Shown: piece after piece, positions 1-7,717 of the stretch
Layout: every line of letters begins with the position of its first letter
Position numbering within the stretch: the stretch's first letter is position 1
DNA from: Deltaproteobacteria bacterium
GTDB lineage: Bacteria; Desulfobacterota; DSM-4660; Desulfatiglandales; Desulfatiglandaceae
Reading direction: 5' to 3'
Assembly: GCA_003646815.1 (NCBI GenBank)
Contig: QMLQ01000003.1
Location: 1 to 39,063, forward strand
DNA length: 39,063 nt
Made by a program: the position numbers and the translations under genes
Notes under the pieces: model-generated
What the model saw: the letters and a program-made list of their open reading frames with translations, nothing else
Databases searched by the model: none
Told to the model about the DNA's origin: nothing

Positions 1-143
1 CGAACGTAGCGGAGAGAATATGCCGTTCTCCTCCCCGTGAGTTTCAGATTGACAACCTGGTTTCCAAAAGAGGGTTTCTGGGGTGTAACCAATTGAAATC
101 AAATCATGGGATGCCCAGGAACGATTTCTTTTGGACAGCAGTG

Positions 144-1148
144 ATGGCGAACATGGATTTACAAACCCCTATGCTAAAAATCGGATCCCTGCAACTGGAC
201 AACTGGCTTATCATGGCACCCATGGCGGGCATCACGAACCTCCCCTTTCGAATGATGGTCAAGAGAATGGGCGCTGCACTGGTGACCACGGAGATGATCA
301 GTGCCAAGGGGCTCGTCCTTCAAAAGAAACGCACGCTTCATTACCTGCAAAGCTGCCCTGAAGAAAAACCCCTCTCGGTACAACTGTTTGGATCTGATCC
401 TGCAGTAATGCGTGATGCCGTCCAAATCGCTGTGAGCAGAGGGGCCGACATCATTGACATAAACGCGGGCTGTCCGGTAAAAAAAGTGACCAAGACCGGC
501 GCGGGTGCGGCGCTCCTCCGTGAGCCTGAGCGTCTCAGGCAAATTCTAACCGCTGCCCGAGCGGTATGCAGGATTCCTCTTACGGTAAAGGTTCGCGCAG
601 GGTGGCGCCCCGAATCTGCGGATGTCGTTTCCATTGCCCTGCTTTCTGAAGATTGCGGCGTTGATGCCGTAACCGTGCACCCCAGGTTTGCCTCCCAGGG
701 GTATTCAGGCCATGCCGACTGGTCAATCATCGGAAAACTGAAAGACTCACTGCAAATACCCGTTATCGGCAATGGTGACATTCTCCGGCCTTCTGACGCG
801 TTCAACATGAGAAAAGAAACCGGCTGTGACGGCGTAATGATCGGCCGCGGCGCCATAGGAAATCCATGGATATTCAAACAGATGCTCCTCATGGAAAGTG
901 GGCATGACGCCGCACCTCCAACCGCTGAAGAACGAAAGGGGTTGATCATGGAGCATTTCACCGCATTATCAGCCATGGTAGGGGAAAGCAGGGCTGCAAG
1001 GATCATGCGGAGCCTTCTACTGTGGTACACGAAAGGTCTTCCTCACAGCGCTACTTTTCGGGGGCACATAACTTGTATTAAAGACATGGATTCGCTGCTT
1101 TCGGTTATGCATGCGTATTTTTCATCCCTGGAGAAAACACAATCGTGA
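144..1148 (+). CDS. dusB: tRNA-dihydrouridine synthase (DusB family)
   Basis: This is an FMN enzyme that reduces specific uridines in tRNA to dihydrouridine, using NADPH, in the cytoplasm. The 334-aa product starts with the family N-terminus (APMAGITNLPFR, about residues 25-36). It has the catalytic Cys110 in DINAGCPVKKV followed by a GAGAALL loop, and a C-terminal FMN-phosphate motif GNGDI...GVMIGRGAIGNPW. The frame is open upstream to a TTG at 93. The ATG at 144 fits the usual family start and has GGA about ten bases before it, so I prefer it. The stop overlaps the next start by four bases (GTGA), so the gene is probably translationally coupled to the IspH-UbiA gene. The product is about normal length for DusB. 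Confidence 0.93.
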   Translation: MANMDLQTPMLKIGSLQLDNWLIMAPMAGITNLPFRMMVKRMGAALVTTEMISAKGLVLQKKRTLHYLQSCPEEKPLSVQLFGSDPAVMRDAVQIAVSRGADIIDINAGCPVKKVTKTGAGAALLREPERLRQILTAARAVCRIPLTVKVRAGWRPESADVVSIALLSEDCGVDAVTVHPRFASQGYSGHADWSIIGKLKDSLQIPVIGNGDILRPSDAFNMRKETGCDGVMIGRGAIGNPWIFKQMLLMESGHDAAPPTAEERKGLIMEHFTALSAMVGESRAARIMRSLLLWYTKGLPHSATFRGHITCIKDMDSLLSVMHAYFSSLEKTQS

Positions 1149-2878
1149 AAGTGAAGCTCGCCACCACTGCAGGTTTTTGCATGGGTGTCCGTCGCGCAAT
1201 GGAGCTGGTGCTGGAAGAAGCCAACCGATGCGAAGGCCCCTTATACACGTTCGGCCCCCTTATCCATAATCAACAGGTCATGGAACTCCTTGAGCACAAG
1301 GGTATTCAGACCGTTGATACACTTGAAGAGCTTTCAGAAGGAGAGATCGTTATCAGGGCCCATGGAATACCGCCGCACCAGCGCCGCCTTCTCAAAAATT
1401 CCGGGCTCAAAATAATTGATGGCACTTGTCCGAGAGTGGCACGAGTTCAATCTATTATCCGGTATCACACCAAGAAAGGTCTCGCCGCCGTCATTGTGGG
1501 AGACAAGGAACATCCCGAAGTTATTGGACTTATGGGATATGGTGAAGGTCCTGTATATGTTATCAGCTCCGTGGAGGAAGTGGCCGATCTCCCCGAAACG
1601 CTCACCTATTTCATGGTGGCCCAGACAACCCAGGATGAAAAAATCTTCGATGAAATAACCCGGGAAATGTCTAACCGTTTTCCGGAAATCAAGGTGTTCA
1701 ATACTATCTGCGATGCCACTCACCAGCGCCAAGAGGAAGTCCGGGCCATGGCCCACCTGGTGGATGCCATTGTGGTTGTAGGAGGATTTCACAGCGGAAA
1801 TACCGGGCGGCTGGTGAAAATTGCAAAAGAGGAGGGTCTCCCTACATTCCACGTGGAAACGGAAAAGGATCTTGACCAGAAGTGCCTTTCAGGCATGCAG
1901 GTAGTCGGTATCACGGCCGGAGCCTCGACTCCGAACTGGATGATAAAGAACGTGGTCAAGAAAGTAGAGGCCATTCAGGATAGGAGTCGAAAGCCCTTCC
2001 TGACATGGGCAAAAAAAATCTCTAAATTTCTCTTGCTCAGCAACTTCGTTGTTGCAGCAGGAGCTGCCTCATTATCTTATACCGTATTCGTCCTTTCCGG
2101 AAGCAGACCAAAATTTGTCTACCCTCTGCTGGCCTTTCTCTATATTTATGCCATGCATGTACTCAATCGGTTTCTTGACAAGGGAGCAAGTGCCTACAAT
2201 GATCCTGAAAGGGCAGCATTCTATGGGCGCCATACATTCTTTCTTTGCCTGACAGGGCTTGCAGCCATCTCCTTCGCGCTATCCTTTGCCTATACCATGA
2301 GGAAAACCACCTTTTTTGCCCTTTGCGGATTCACTTTCCTGGGCTTCCTGTACAGTGTGCCCCTGATTCCGGCCCAGATACAAAAGAAATATCCCTATGC
2401 CAAAATCAAAGACATTCCGGGATCAAAAACTCTTTCGGAATCCCTCGCCTGGGTCGCGGTCATTTCCGTACTTCCAAGACTCGATGGAGAACCCTGGCAG
2501 TGGCCTGCCCTCTTGGCAATCTCTTTTGTCATTTTTTTTCTCAGTTTTGCCCGATCTGCTCTCTTTGACATACTGCAGTTCCAGGGTGACCTCATCGTGG
2601 GAAGAGAAACGCTTCCCCTTACCATCGGCATCAAGAAAACCTCTCTCATCATCAAATATGCCCTCATTCTCGCCGGGGCGACCCTTGCGGCGGGCCTCTA
2701 CTTTCGCTGGATGACACCGGTCTCCTCCCTGCTCACGCTGTGTGTTCTGGGTATCTATCTTTGCCTTACGGCCTATGAAAAACAATGGATATACCCTGGA
2801 TTGAACCTGGAAGCCCTGGTAGAAAGCAATTTCCTGCTGGCGGGCGCTGTTTCCCTCGTATGGCTGATCTTTCAATGA
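1145..2878 (+). CDS. ispH: IspH (HMBPP reductase) fused to a UbiA-family prenyltransferase
   Basis: Residues 1 to about 280 form a complete IspH, the [4Fe-4S] enzyme that makes IPP and DMAPP in the last step of the MEP pathway. The three cluster cysteines are at C12 (GFCMGVRRAM), C95 (DGTCPRV) and C189 (NTICDATHQRQEE). Substrate residues H41, H73, H123, E125, T161 and the GITAGAST loop are present. From about residue 290 a second, membrane-embedded domain follows, with many hydrophobic helices and the UbiA-type Asp motifs NRFLDKGASAYND and D..QFQGDLIVGRETLP. The second domain should transfer a polyprenyl chain onto an acceptor in the membrane; the acceptor cannot be told. The frame is continuous with no sign of a frameshift. 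The GTG start overlaps dusB, and the stop overlaps the next ATG (ATGA). Confidence 0.92.
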   Translation: MKVKLATTAGFCMGVRRAMELVLEEANRCEGPLYTFGPLIHNQQVMELLEHKGIQTVDTLEELSEGEIVIRAHGIPPHQRRLLKNSGLKIIDGTCPRVARVQSIIRYHTKKGLAAVIVGDKEHPEVIGLMGYGEGPVYVISSVEEVADLPETLTYFMVAQTTQDEKIFDEITREMSNRFPEIKVFNTICDATHQRQEEVRAMAHLVDAIVVVGGFHSGNTGRLVKIAKEEGLPTFHVETEKDLDQKCLSGMQVVGITAGASTPNWMIKNVVKKVEAIQDRSRKPFLTWAKKISKFLLLSNFVVAAGAASLSYTVFVLSGSRPKFVYPLLAFLYIYAMHVLNRFLDKGASAYNDPERAAFYGRHTFFLCLTGLAAISFALSFAYTMRKTTFFALCGFTFLGFLYSVPLIPAQIQKKYPYAKIKDIPGSKTLSESLAWVAVISVLPRLDGEPWQWPALLAISFVIFFLSFARSALFDILQFQGDLIVGRETLPLTIGIKKTSLIIKYALILAGATLAAGLYFRWMTPVSSLLTLCVLGIYLCLTAYEKQWIYPGLNLEALVESNFLLAGAVSLVWLIFQ

Positions 2879-3732
2879 CTGAAGTTAGCGTGATTATTCC
2901 CACTTTTAACCGAGCTCATCTCGTGGGGCGAGCTATTTCCTCTGTCCTTTTTCAAGCATTTGAGAGATATGAAATCCTGGTTGTTGACGATGGTTCCACC
3001 GATTCCACAGGCACAGTAGCAAAACAATTTGGGTCAAGGATACGATACATTCGTCTCGAAGACAATCGCGGGGTTTCCGCTGCCCGCAACACCGGTATCA
3101 GGGAGAGCAGTTCCCCTTACATAGCCTTCCTCGATTCGGATGACTACTGGCTGCCGGAAAAGCTTTCATCACAGATACGTTTTTTCCGAGACCATCCTGA
3201 GATATTCATCTGTCAAACGGAAGAACTCTGGATTCGAAAGGGAAAGAGAGTCAATCCAAGGAAAATCCACCGGAAACCATCCGGGGATATCTTCTCGCCG
3301 TCATTGAAGCTGTGCCTGGTGAGCCCTTCCGCGGTCATGGTGAACCGATCTCTTCTTGACCAAACCGGGCACTTTGATGAAACTCTTCCCGCCTGTGAGG
3401 ACTATGATTTATGGCTTCGAATTGCCGCACAACATCCGGTTGCCCTTATTAAAAAACCCCTTGTCATAAAGACGGGGGGCCATTCAGACCAGCTTTCACG
3501 CCGGTTTTCAGGCATGGATCGCTTCAGGATCCGTTCTCTCGCAAACCTGCTCCAGAGGAATATCCTGACCCCCGGGCAGGAACTGGAAACCCTGGAGGAG
3601 CTGAAAAAGAAATGTCACATATATGCCAACGGGTGCTTGAAGCGTGGCAGAAAAGAAGAGGGGCAATTCTACCTGGAATTACCCGATAAGGTCAAAGAAG
3701 GCCCGCTTAAGAAGTGGCCTTCCCGGCACTGA
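2875..3732 (+). CDS. family 2 glycosyltransferase
   Basis: This 285-aa GT-A fold glycosyltransferase should move a sugar from a nucleotide sugar to an unknown acceptor on the cytoplasmic face of the membrane. It begins VSVIIPTFNRAHLVGRAISSVL and has the nucleotide-binding VVDDGSTD (about residues 37-43). The metal-binding DSDD is at 87-90, and a later EDYDLWLRIA carries the likely base region. The ATG at 2875 overlaps the stop of the IspH-UbiA gene (ATGA), which favours it over the upstream in-frame start at 2785. The acceptor is unknown. Position behind a prenyltransferase domain hints at a lipid-linked or envelope glycan, but this is inference. The 3' end lies inside an inverted repeat shared with the convergent MBL gene. 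Confidence 0.88.
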   Translation: MTEVSVIIPTFNRAHLVGRAISSVLFQAFERYEILVVDDGSTDSTGTVAKQFGSRIRYIRLEDNRGVSAARNTGIRESSSPYIAFLDSDDYWLPEKLSSQIRFFRDHPEIFICQTEELWIRKGKRVNPRKIHRKPSGDIFSPSLKLCLVSPSAVMVNRSLLDQTGHFDETLPACEDYDLWLRIAAQHPVALIKKPLVIKTGGHSDQLSRRFSGMDRFRIRSLANLLQRNILTPGQELETLEELKKKCHIYANGCLKRGRKEEGQFYLELPDKVKEGPLKKWPSRH

Positions 3733-3756
3733 CAGATCGTCCAAAAAGGCCACTTC
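3711..3756. terminator. inverted repeat between convergent genes, possible terminator
   Basis: GAAGTGGCCTT at 3711-3721 is a perfect 11-bp inverted match to AAGGCCACTTC at 3746-3756, with a 24-base loop. It covers the end of the glycosyltransferase gene and lies just past the end of the convergent MBL hydrolase gene. Neither strand has a clean T-run after the stem, so a classical intrinsic terminator is not certain. Confidence 0.4.
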
Positions 3757-3767
3757 CCGGGGAAACC

Positions 3768-4394
3768 CTATTCCTTCCGGAGGATCGTCACTTCCACAAT
3801 ACCGGCCAATGCTTTCTGAAACGAAGACGCGTCTTTTTCGCCTCCCACAATGGCCCCGTAGTGCATGGGGATGGCAACTTTTGGCTTGATCGTCTTGGCA
3901 GCCTCCACTGCCTGTTCCGCGGTCATGACATAGGTTCCGGAAACGGGCAAGAGCGCAATATCAACGTCTATGCCCTTCATTTCCGGGATGAAATCAGTGT
4001 CCCCTGCATGGTATATCCTGACCCCATCTATCTCCACGACAAAACCAAGCCATCCATTCTTCCCGGGGTGGAAATCCTTGTCCGTATTATAAGCCGGAAC
4101 GGCTTCAATCTTCACGCCCTCCACTTCAATGTTATCTCCCGGCTTCATGACTCGAACATTACCTTTCAGTTTCTTGGCGGAATCTTTTTCTGTAATAATA
4201 ACAGTTTCTTCTTTTCTGATTTTTTCCACATCCTCGGGAGAGCAATGATCAAAATGGTCATGGGAAATGAAGATCAGGTCGGCTTCCGCGCCGATTTCTA
4301 TCTGGAATGGATCGAAATAGAGCGTCTTGGTGCCGTCAATGCGGAAAGAGTCATGTCCCAGCCAATGTATTTTTTCAACAAAGTTCCCTGCCAT
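3768..4394 (-). CDS. MBL-fold metal-dependent hydrolase (UPF0173/YtkL-like)
   Basis: This 208-aa metallo-beta-lactamase fold protein resembles the UPF0173/UlaG-like hydrolases, small cytoplasmic enzymes whose substrate is usually unknown. The zinc motif ISHDHFDHCSPED (H45, H47, D49, H50) is intact, and HAGDTDF and a late PMHYG supply the remaining metal ligands. I chose the ATG at 4394 because AAGGAGGTG lies six bases before it; the frame is open upstream to 4415. It follows CooT by 17 bases on the same strand, so the two are probably cotranscribed. A role in nickel handling is suggested only by that position. Confidence 0.88.
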   Translation of the reverse strand: MAGNFVEKIHWLGHDSFRIDGTKTLYFDPFQIEIGAEADLIFISHDHFDHCSPEDVEKIRKEETVIITEKDSAKKLKGNVRVMKPGDNIEVEGVKIEAVPAYNTDKDFHPGKNGWLGFVVEIDGVRIYHAGDTDFIPEMKGIDVDIALLPVSGTYVMTAEQAVEAAKTIKPKVAIPMHYGAIVGGEKDASSFQKALAGIVEVTILRKE

Positions 4395-4411
4395 GATACA
4401 CCTCCTTTTTC

Positions 4412-4600
4412 TCAAGCGGCTTCAAGGATGATCTTGTGGTCCACCAAGGAAAGGCTCTTCACCCGCCCCTTCACAACCTGCTCCTCGCCAAAGAGATTTG
4501 CTATTCTCACGCTACCTTCCTGATTTTCCAGGAAATCCACGTTTTCCATGAGCTGCTCCTCTTTGCCATTTTTCACGATGTAAGCCGTTGATTCACACAT
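4412..4600 (-). CDS. cooT: CooT-family nickel-binding protein
   Basis: The 62-aa product begins MCESTAYIV and matches the CooT family. CooT proteins are small proteins of about 65 aa whose Cys2 binds nickel and which in Rhodospirillum rubrum help mature carbon monoxide dehydrogenase. Cys2 is present, with the beta-rich body (FLENQEGSVRIANLFGEEQVV) and the terminal SLSLVDHKIIL strand. The start is set by a strong AGGAGG upstream, which lies inside the end of the DUF3842 gene; the two genes overlap by eight bases. CO dehydrogenase itself is not in the window, so the client protein is unknown. The short length makes family assignment rest on a few residues, but the match to the N-terminus is good. 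Confidence 0.82.
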   Translation of the reverse strand: MCESTAYIVKNGKEEQLMENVDFLENQEGSVRIANLFGEEQVVKGRVKSLSLVDHKIILEAA

Positions 4601-5009
4601 ATTCGTACTCCTCCTGTATAAATTCCACCACCTTATTTACCAAGTGCGGGAGCGGTTCATCGGTGATCCCCACAATGCGAACTTTTTCCTGGGTCAGCGG
4701 GATTATAAACTTCCTAGCCGGACTCGAGCACACCGCTTCAGCCATTCCTGGCGTTACCTCTCCCATCATGGTATTGGCCATGAGAATTGCAATCGGCCCG
4801 ATAATGATATCGACCACCGGGGAGGTGCGTACAATGGCATTCTCTCCGGTGGCACCCCTGTTTGCCCCTGCTTTCATCATGCGGGATGTGGCAATGGAAT
4901 TGGTTCCCAGGGCAAAAATTTCCAAGTCATTCCCCATTGTTTCCCGCAATCCTTTAATCAGAGTGGCGCCGATTCCTCCCCCCTGTCCATCCATAACCAT
5001 AATTCTCAC
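4593..5009 (-). CDS. DUF3842 family protein
   Basis: This 138-aa protein is of a conserved but functionally unassigned family that I recognise as DUF3842. It starts with MVMDGQGGGIGATLIKGLR, which resembles a nucleotide- or phosphate-binding glycine loop after a beta strand. Later segments are ALGTNSIATSRMMKAGANRGATGENA and GPIAILMANTMMGEVTP. No membrane segment or signal peptide is seen, so it is probably cytoplasmic. The start is GTG at 5009 with GGAG seven bases upstream. It is the first gene of the DUF3842-CooT-MBL operon, and overlap with cooT implies translational coupling. A part in nickel or CO-dehydrogenase maturation is an inference from this linkage. Confidence 0.78.
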   Translation of the reverse strand: MRIMVMDGQGGGIGATLIKGLRETMGNDLEIFALGTNSIATSRMMKAGANRGATGENAIVRTSPVVDIIIGPIAILMANTMMGEVTPGMAEAVCSSPARKFIIPLTQEKVRIVGITDEPLPHLVNKVVEFIQEEYEYV

Positions 5010-5145
5010 AAGCAGGCTCCTTTACTATATCGTTGAATCCCAGATCAAAAACAGCTATAGTCATTATCCGTAAAAATCGTACGATTGGCAAGTCAATTTC
5101 AAGAGCATCACCTCCATTGATACGCGTGAACCCGGGAGAAAATCA

Positions 5146-5802
5146 ATGAGCTGCTATTGGATCACATTTGTTGCTGGAGCATACTTGCTGGCTTCCATTC
5201 CTTTTGGAAAAATCATTGCACGAAAAGTTGCGGATATTGACATCAGTGACCATGGCAGTGGAAACATCGGGGCAACAAACGTTTCGCGGGAACTTGGCAT
5301 TAAATGGGGACTGATCACCCTTCTTTTCGATACCCTCAAGGGTTTTCTACCCGTATTTCTGGCCGGTCAATACCTGTTGGGCCCGGACAACATTTCTTCC
5401 TGGGTGATTTCCACCATCGGAACTGCGGCCCTCCTGGGCCACCAGTTTTCCCTTTTTGAACGGTTCAAAGGAGGAAAAGGAGTAGCGACCGCCCTGGGTG
5501 TTTACCTGGCCATCGCCCCCATACCCTGCCTGATAGCCCTCCTGTTGTTCGTTACGGTGGTGTACAAATGGAAATACGTCTCTTTGGGCTCCATGGTTTC
5601 CGCCTTCTCTGTCCCGCTGCTCGTTACGCTCTTCGGAAAGCCCCTTCCCATCAGCGTTGGGGCGCTGGTCATCGCTACCCTCATATTGATAAAACACCGT
5701 GAAAATATTACCCGGCTCGCACGAGGCCAGGAGCATTCCTGGAGGAAAAAGAACGATCAACCCAACCTTTCCATGAGACGCTCAAATTCGTCATCAGAAT
5801 AG
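5146..5802 (+). CDS. plsY: acyl-phosphate:glycerol-3-phosphate acyltransferase PlsY
   Basis: PlsY is a membrane enzyme that uses acyl-phosphate to acylate glycerol-3-phosphate, the first step of phospholipid synthesis. The 218-aa product has about five hydrophobic helices and the three family loops: SIPFGKII with GSGNIGATN (about residues 18-45), the KGGKGVATALG loop (about 107-117), and HRENITRLARGQE near the end. GGGAG lies just before the ATG. The last 15 or so residues run past the usual PlsY end and overlap the 3' end of convergent parB by 46 bases. The gene is divergent from the DUF3842 operon across 136 bases. Confidence 0.93.
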   Translation: MSCYWITFVAGAYLLASIPFGKIIARKVADIDISDHGSGNIGATNVSRELGIKWGLITLLFDTLKGFLPVFLAGQYLLGPDNISSWVISTIGTAALLGHQFSLFERFKGGKGVATALGVYLAIAPIPCLIALLLFVTVVYKWKYVSLGSMVSAFSVPLLVTLFGKPLPISVGALVIATLILIKHRENITRLARGQEHSWRKKNDQPNLSMRRSNSSSE

Positions 5803-6602
5803 AAATAAATGACAATCTTTCCCTCTCGACCCTTCCTCTTCACCGAGACTTTTGTCCCGAGGGACCTCTTCAGGTCATTTTCCACTGCCTCAAAAAAGGA
5901 ATCAACTTGCCGATTTCTCACCTTTTTTGTTCGCCTGCCATACCGGTGTTTAACCACATTTTCCAGTTGTCGCACAGACAGGCCATCCTTGAGGATCCGC
6001 GTCCTGAGGGCGTGCTGATCTCCCTCATTTTTTATTCCCGCCAGAACTCGAGCATGGCCCATGGTAATGTGTCCATCAATGAGATCCTGCTGGATCTGCA
6101 GTGGGAGTTTCAGCAACCGAAGCAGATTTGCCACTGTGGACCGCTCTTTCCCCAGCCGCTTCGCCAGTACCTCCTGGGTAACCCCCATGTCTTCTATAAG
6201 TTTTCGGTACGCAATGGCCTCCTCGATGGGGTTTAGATCCTTCCGGTGGATATTTTCGATGAGGGCCAGTTCAAGAGATTCCACCGGTGTGGCGTCCCGG
6301 ATTACGACCGGCACCCGCTCCAAACCCGCGATCTGGGCTGCACGCCATCTTCTCTCTCCGGCAATGAGCTGATATCCACCCCCTGCCCGGTTCACCAACA
6401 ACGGTGTTATGATCCCTTTTTCCCTGATGGAATTCGCCATTTCCCTGAGTTCCTCAGCCCGAAAACTCTGCCGGGGCTGGTAGGGGTTCGGTTCAATGGC
6501 TTCAATGGGGCACTGAAAAAAACGGCCATCCTCTTCATCAAGGGTAGTACCATCAGGGATAAGCGCTGACAGCCCCTTCCCCAAGGCCTTTCTTTTTCCC
6601 AT
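5757..6602 (-). CDS. parB: chromosome partitioning protein ParB
   Basis: ParB/Spo0J is a CTP-dependent DNA clamp that loads at parS and spreads to organise and segregate the origin region. The 281-aa product starts with the ParA-contacting MGKRKALGKGLSALIPDG. It has the ParB N-domain motifs PNPYQPRQSF and AGERRWRAAQIAGL (CTP/box II region), the helix-turn-helix around VTQEVLAKRLGKERSTVANLLRLL, and a C-terminal dimer domain. The ATG at 6602 is preferred to the upstream in-frame start because GAGGAG precedes it and because it lies one base after the parA stop. Its target site is present at 7461-7476. Confidence 0.95.
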   Translation of the reverse strand: MGKRKALGKGLSALIPDGTTLDEEDGRFFQCPIEAIEPNPYQPRQSFRAEELREMANSIREKGIITPLLVNRAGGGYQLIAGERRWRAAQIAGLERVPVVIRDATPVESLELALIENIHRKDLNPIEEAIAYRKLIEDMGVTQEVLAKRLGKERSTVANLLRLLKLPLQIQQDLIDGHITMGHARVLAGIKNEGDQHALRTRILKDGLSVRQLENVVKHRYGRRTKKVRNRQVDSFFEAVENDLKRSLGTKVSVKRKGREGKIVIYFYSDDEFERLMERLG

Positions 6603-6603
6603 G

Positions 6604-7371
6604 TTATATGACTCCTCTTTCAATGAATTCTTTGGCCAGAGCCAGGTAACTCTGTGCTCCGGTGGAACGAATATCGTACAACAATATGGGTTTTCCGTGG
6701 CTGGGAGCCTCGCTCAGGCGAACATTGCGCGGGATCATGGTCTGGAAAACCCCCCTCTTAAAGTGGGTTCTCACTTCTTCAGCGACCTGTTGGGAAAGAT
6801 TATTTCTTCGATCGTACATGGTGAGCAATATACCGGCGAGGCGCAGTGTGGGATTGAGGTTCTTCTTTACCGCCTTTACCGTTTTCAGGAGCTGCGAGAG
6901 ACCTTCAAGGGCATAGTATTCACATTGCAGGGGGACCAGGATTGCGTCCGCTGCTACCAGGGCATTCACGGTGAGAAAGCCCAAGGAAGGAGGACAGTCG
7001 AGCAAAACACAATCATAATTATTCCGCAGGGAATCAAGACGACGGCGGAGAAGGAATTCTCTTTCATCCACCTCGGCCATCTCCACCTCTGCGCCGACAA
7101 GGCTCGCCGTGGCAGCAATTATGGTGAGCCCGGGCAAGACTGTCTCCAACAGGACTTCCTCTTCAAGCGCCGATTCGAGGAGAAGTTCATAAAGACCCTT
7201 GGTCAGGGCGTTCCGATCGATGCCCACACCCGTTGTGGCATTCCCCTGGGGATCGCAGTCAACGAGGAGCGCCTTTTTTTCGGCTGCGGCGAGGGAAGCG
7301 GCGAGGTTGACGGCGGTGGTTGTCTTCCCTACACCGCCCTTCTGGTTTGCGACAACTATGACAGAGCCCAT
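6604..7371 (-). CDS. parA: chromosome partitioning ATPase ParA (Soj)
   Basis: ParA is the DNA-binding ATPase whose gradient moves ParB-parS complexes. The 255-aa product starts VIVVANQKGGVGKTTTAVNLAA, with the deviant Walker A lysines K11 and K16. The switch region LVDCDPQGNATTGVG and the DCPPSLGFLTVNAL motif follow. It lacks the N-terminal DNA-binding extension of plasmid type Ia ParA, as expected for a chromosomal Soj. AGGGGA lies before the ATG. It is the first gene of parAB and is separated from parB by a single base. The usual mnmG/rsmG neighbours are not present. Confidence 0.95.
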   Translation of the reverse strand: MGSVIVVANQKGGVGKTTTAVNLAASLAAAEKKALLVDCDPQGNATTGVGIDRNALTKGLYELLLESALEEEVLLETVLPGLTIIAATASLVGAEVEMAEVDEREFLLRRRLDSLRNNYDCVLLDCPPSLGFLTVNALVAADAILVPLQCEYYALEGLSQLLKTVKAVKKNLNPTLRLAGILLTMYDRRNNLSQQVAEEVRTHFKRGVFQTMIPRNVRLSEAPSHGKPILLYDIRSTGAQSYLALAKEFIERGVI

Positions 7372-7717
7372 AATCCCCTGGAAAATCTATGATTGGATTG
7401 AATGAAACAGTGATTGCCTCCGCTAGTTAGCACAATCCATTTTGATTGAAAAGGCAAAAATGTTTCACGTGAAACATTTTAAGATTATTTCTTTATTGAA
7501 CGGCTGCATGGGTCTGCTTAACTCATTTATATAATTGATATAATTGACTTTAATTCTTTTCAAAGTGCCTTTCAAGCCGTTTCAGAGCCTTTACACCGGA
7601 CGTCTGATGTGCCATACTCAACCGTCCTGCAGGATAGACCTTGTCCGCCTGAAAAGGCTGAATTGGTCAAAGACATTCTCTCCCATTCATCAATGGGAAT
7701 ACAATTGGAGGCAACGC
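7372..7717. other. intergenic region between parA and hypE
   Basis: This 346-base gap is between divergent parA and hypE. It holds parS and an AT-rich stretch (about 7480-7560) with two TATAAT hexamers at 7530-7535 and 7539-7544, but no well-spaced -35 that I can support. An open frame continues upstream of hypE to 7544, but it does not resemble HypE and has no good ribosome site. I see no convincing gene or RNA here. Confidence 0.5.
7457..7480. promoter_or_regulatory. parS: parS centromere site
   Basis: TGTTTCACGTGAAACA at 7461-7476 is an exact match to the bacterial parS consensus. The palindrome extends to 24 bases (7457-7480) through flanking A4/T4. It lies 85 bases upstream of the parA start in an AT-rich intergenic region. 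It is the expected loading site for the ParB encoded next to it, which places the window near the replication origin. Binding here may also repress parAB. Confidence 0.95.

Noticed and set aside
12-40. Hairpin-like GGAG...CTCC near the window start
   Set aside because: The stem is short with a bulge and has no T-run, so no terminator is claimed.
3714-4523. 269-aa plus-strand open frame
   Set aside because: It is antisense to the MBL hydrolase and cooT, both with strong ribosome sites and motifs.
6601-7392. 263-aa plus-strand open frame
   Set aside because: It lies exactly opposite parA, which has clear family motifs; the plus-strand product has no recognisable features.
7544-7717. N-terminal extension of HypE
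   Set aside because: The 58 extra residues do not match the family, and the ATG at 7718 has a good ribosome site.
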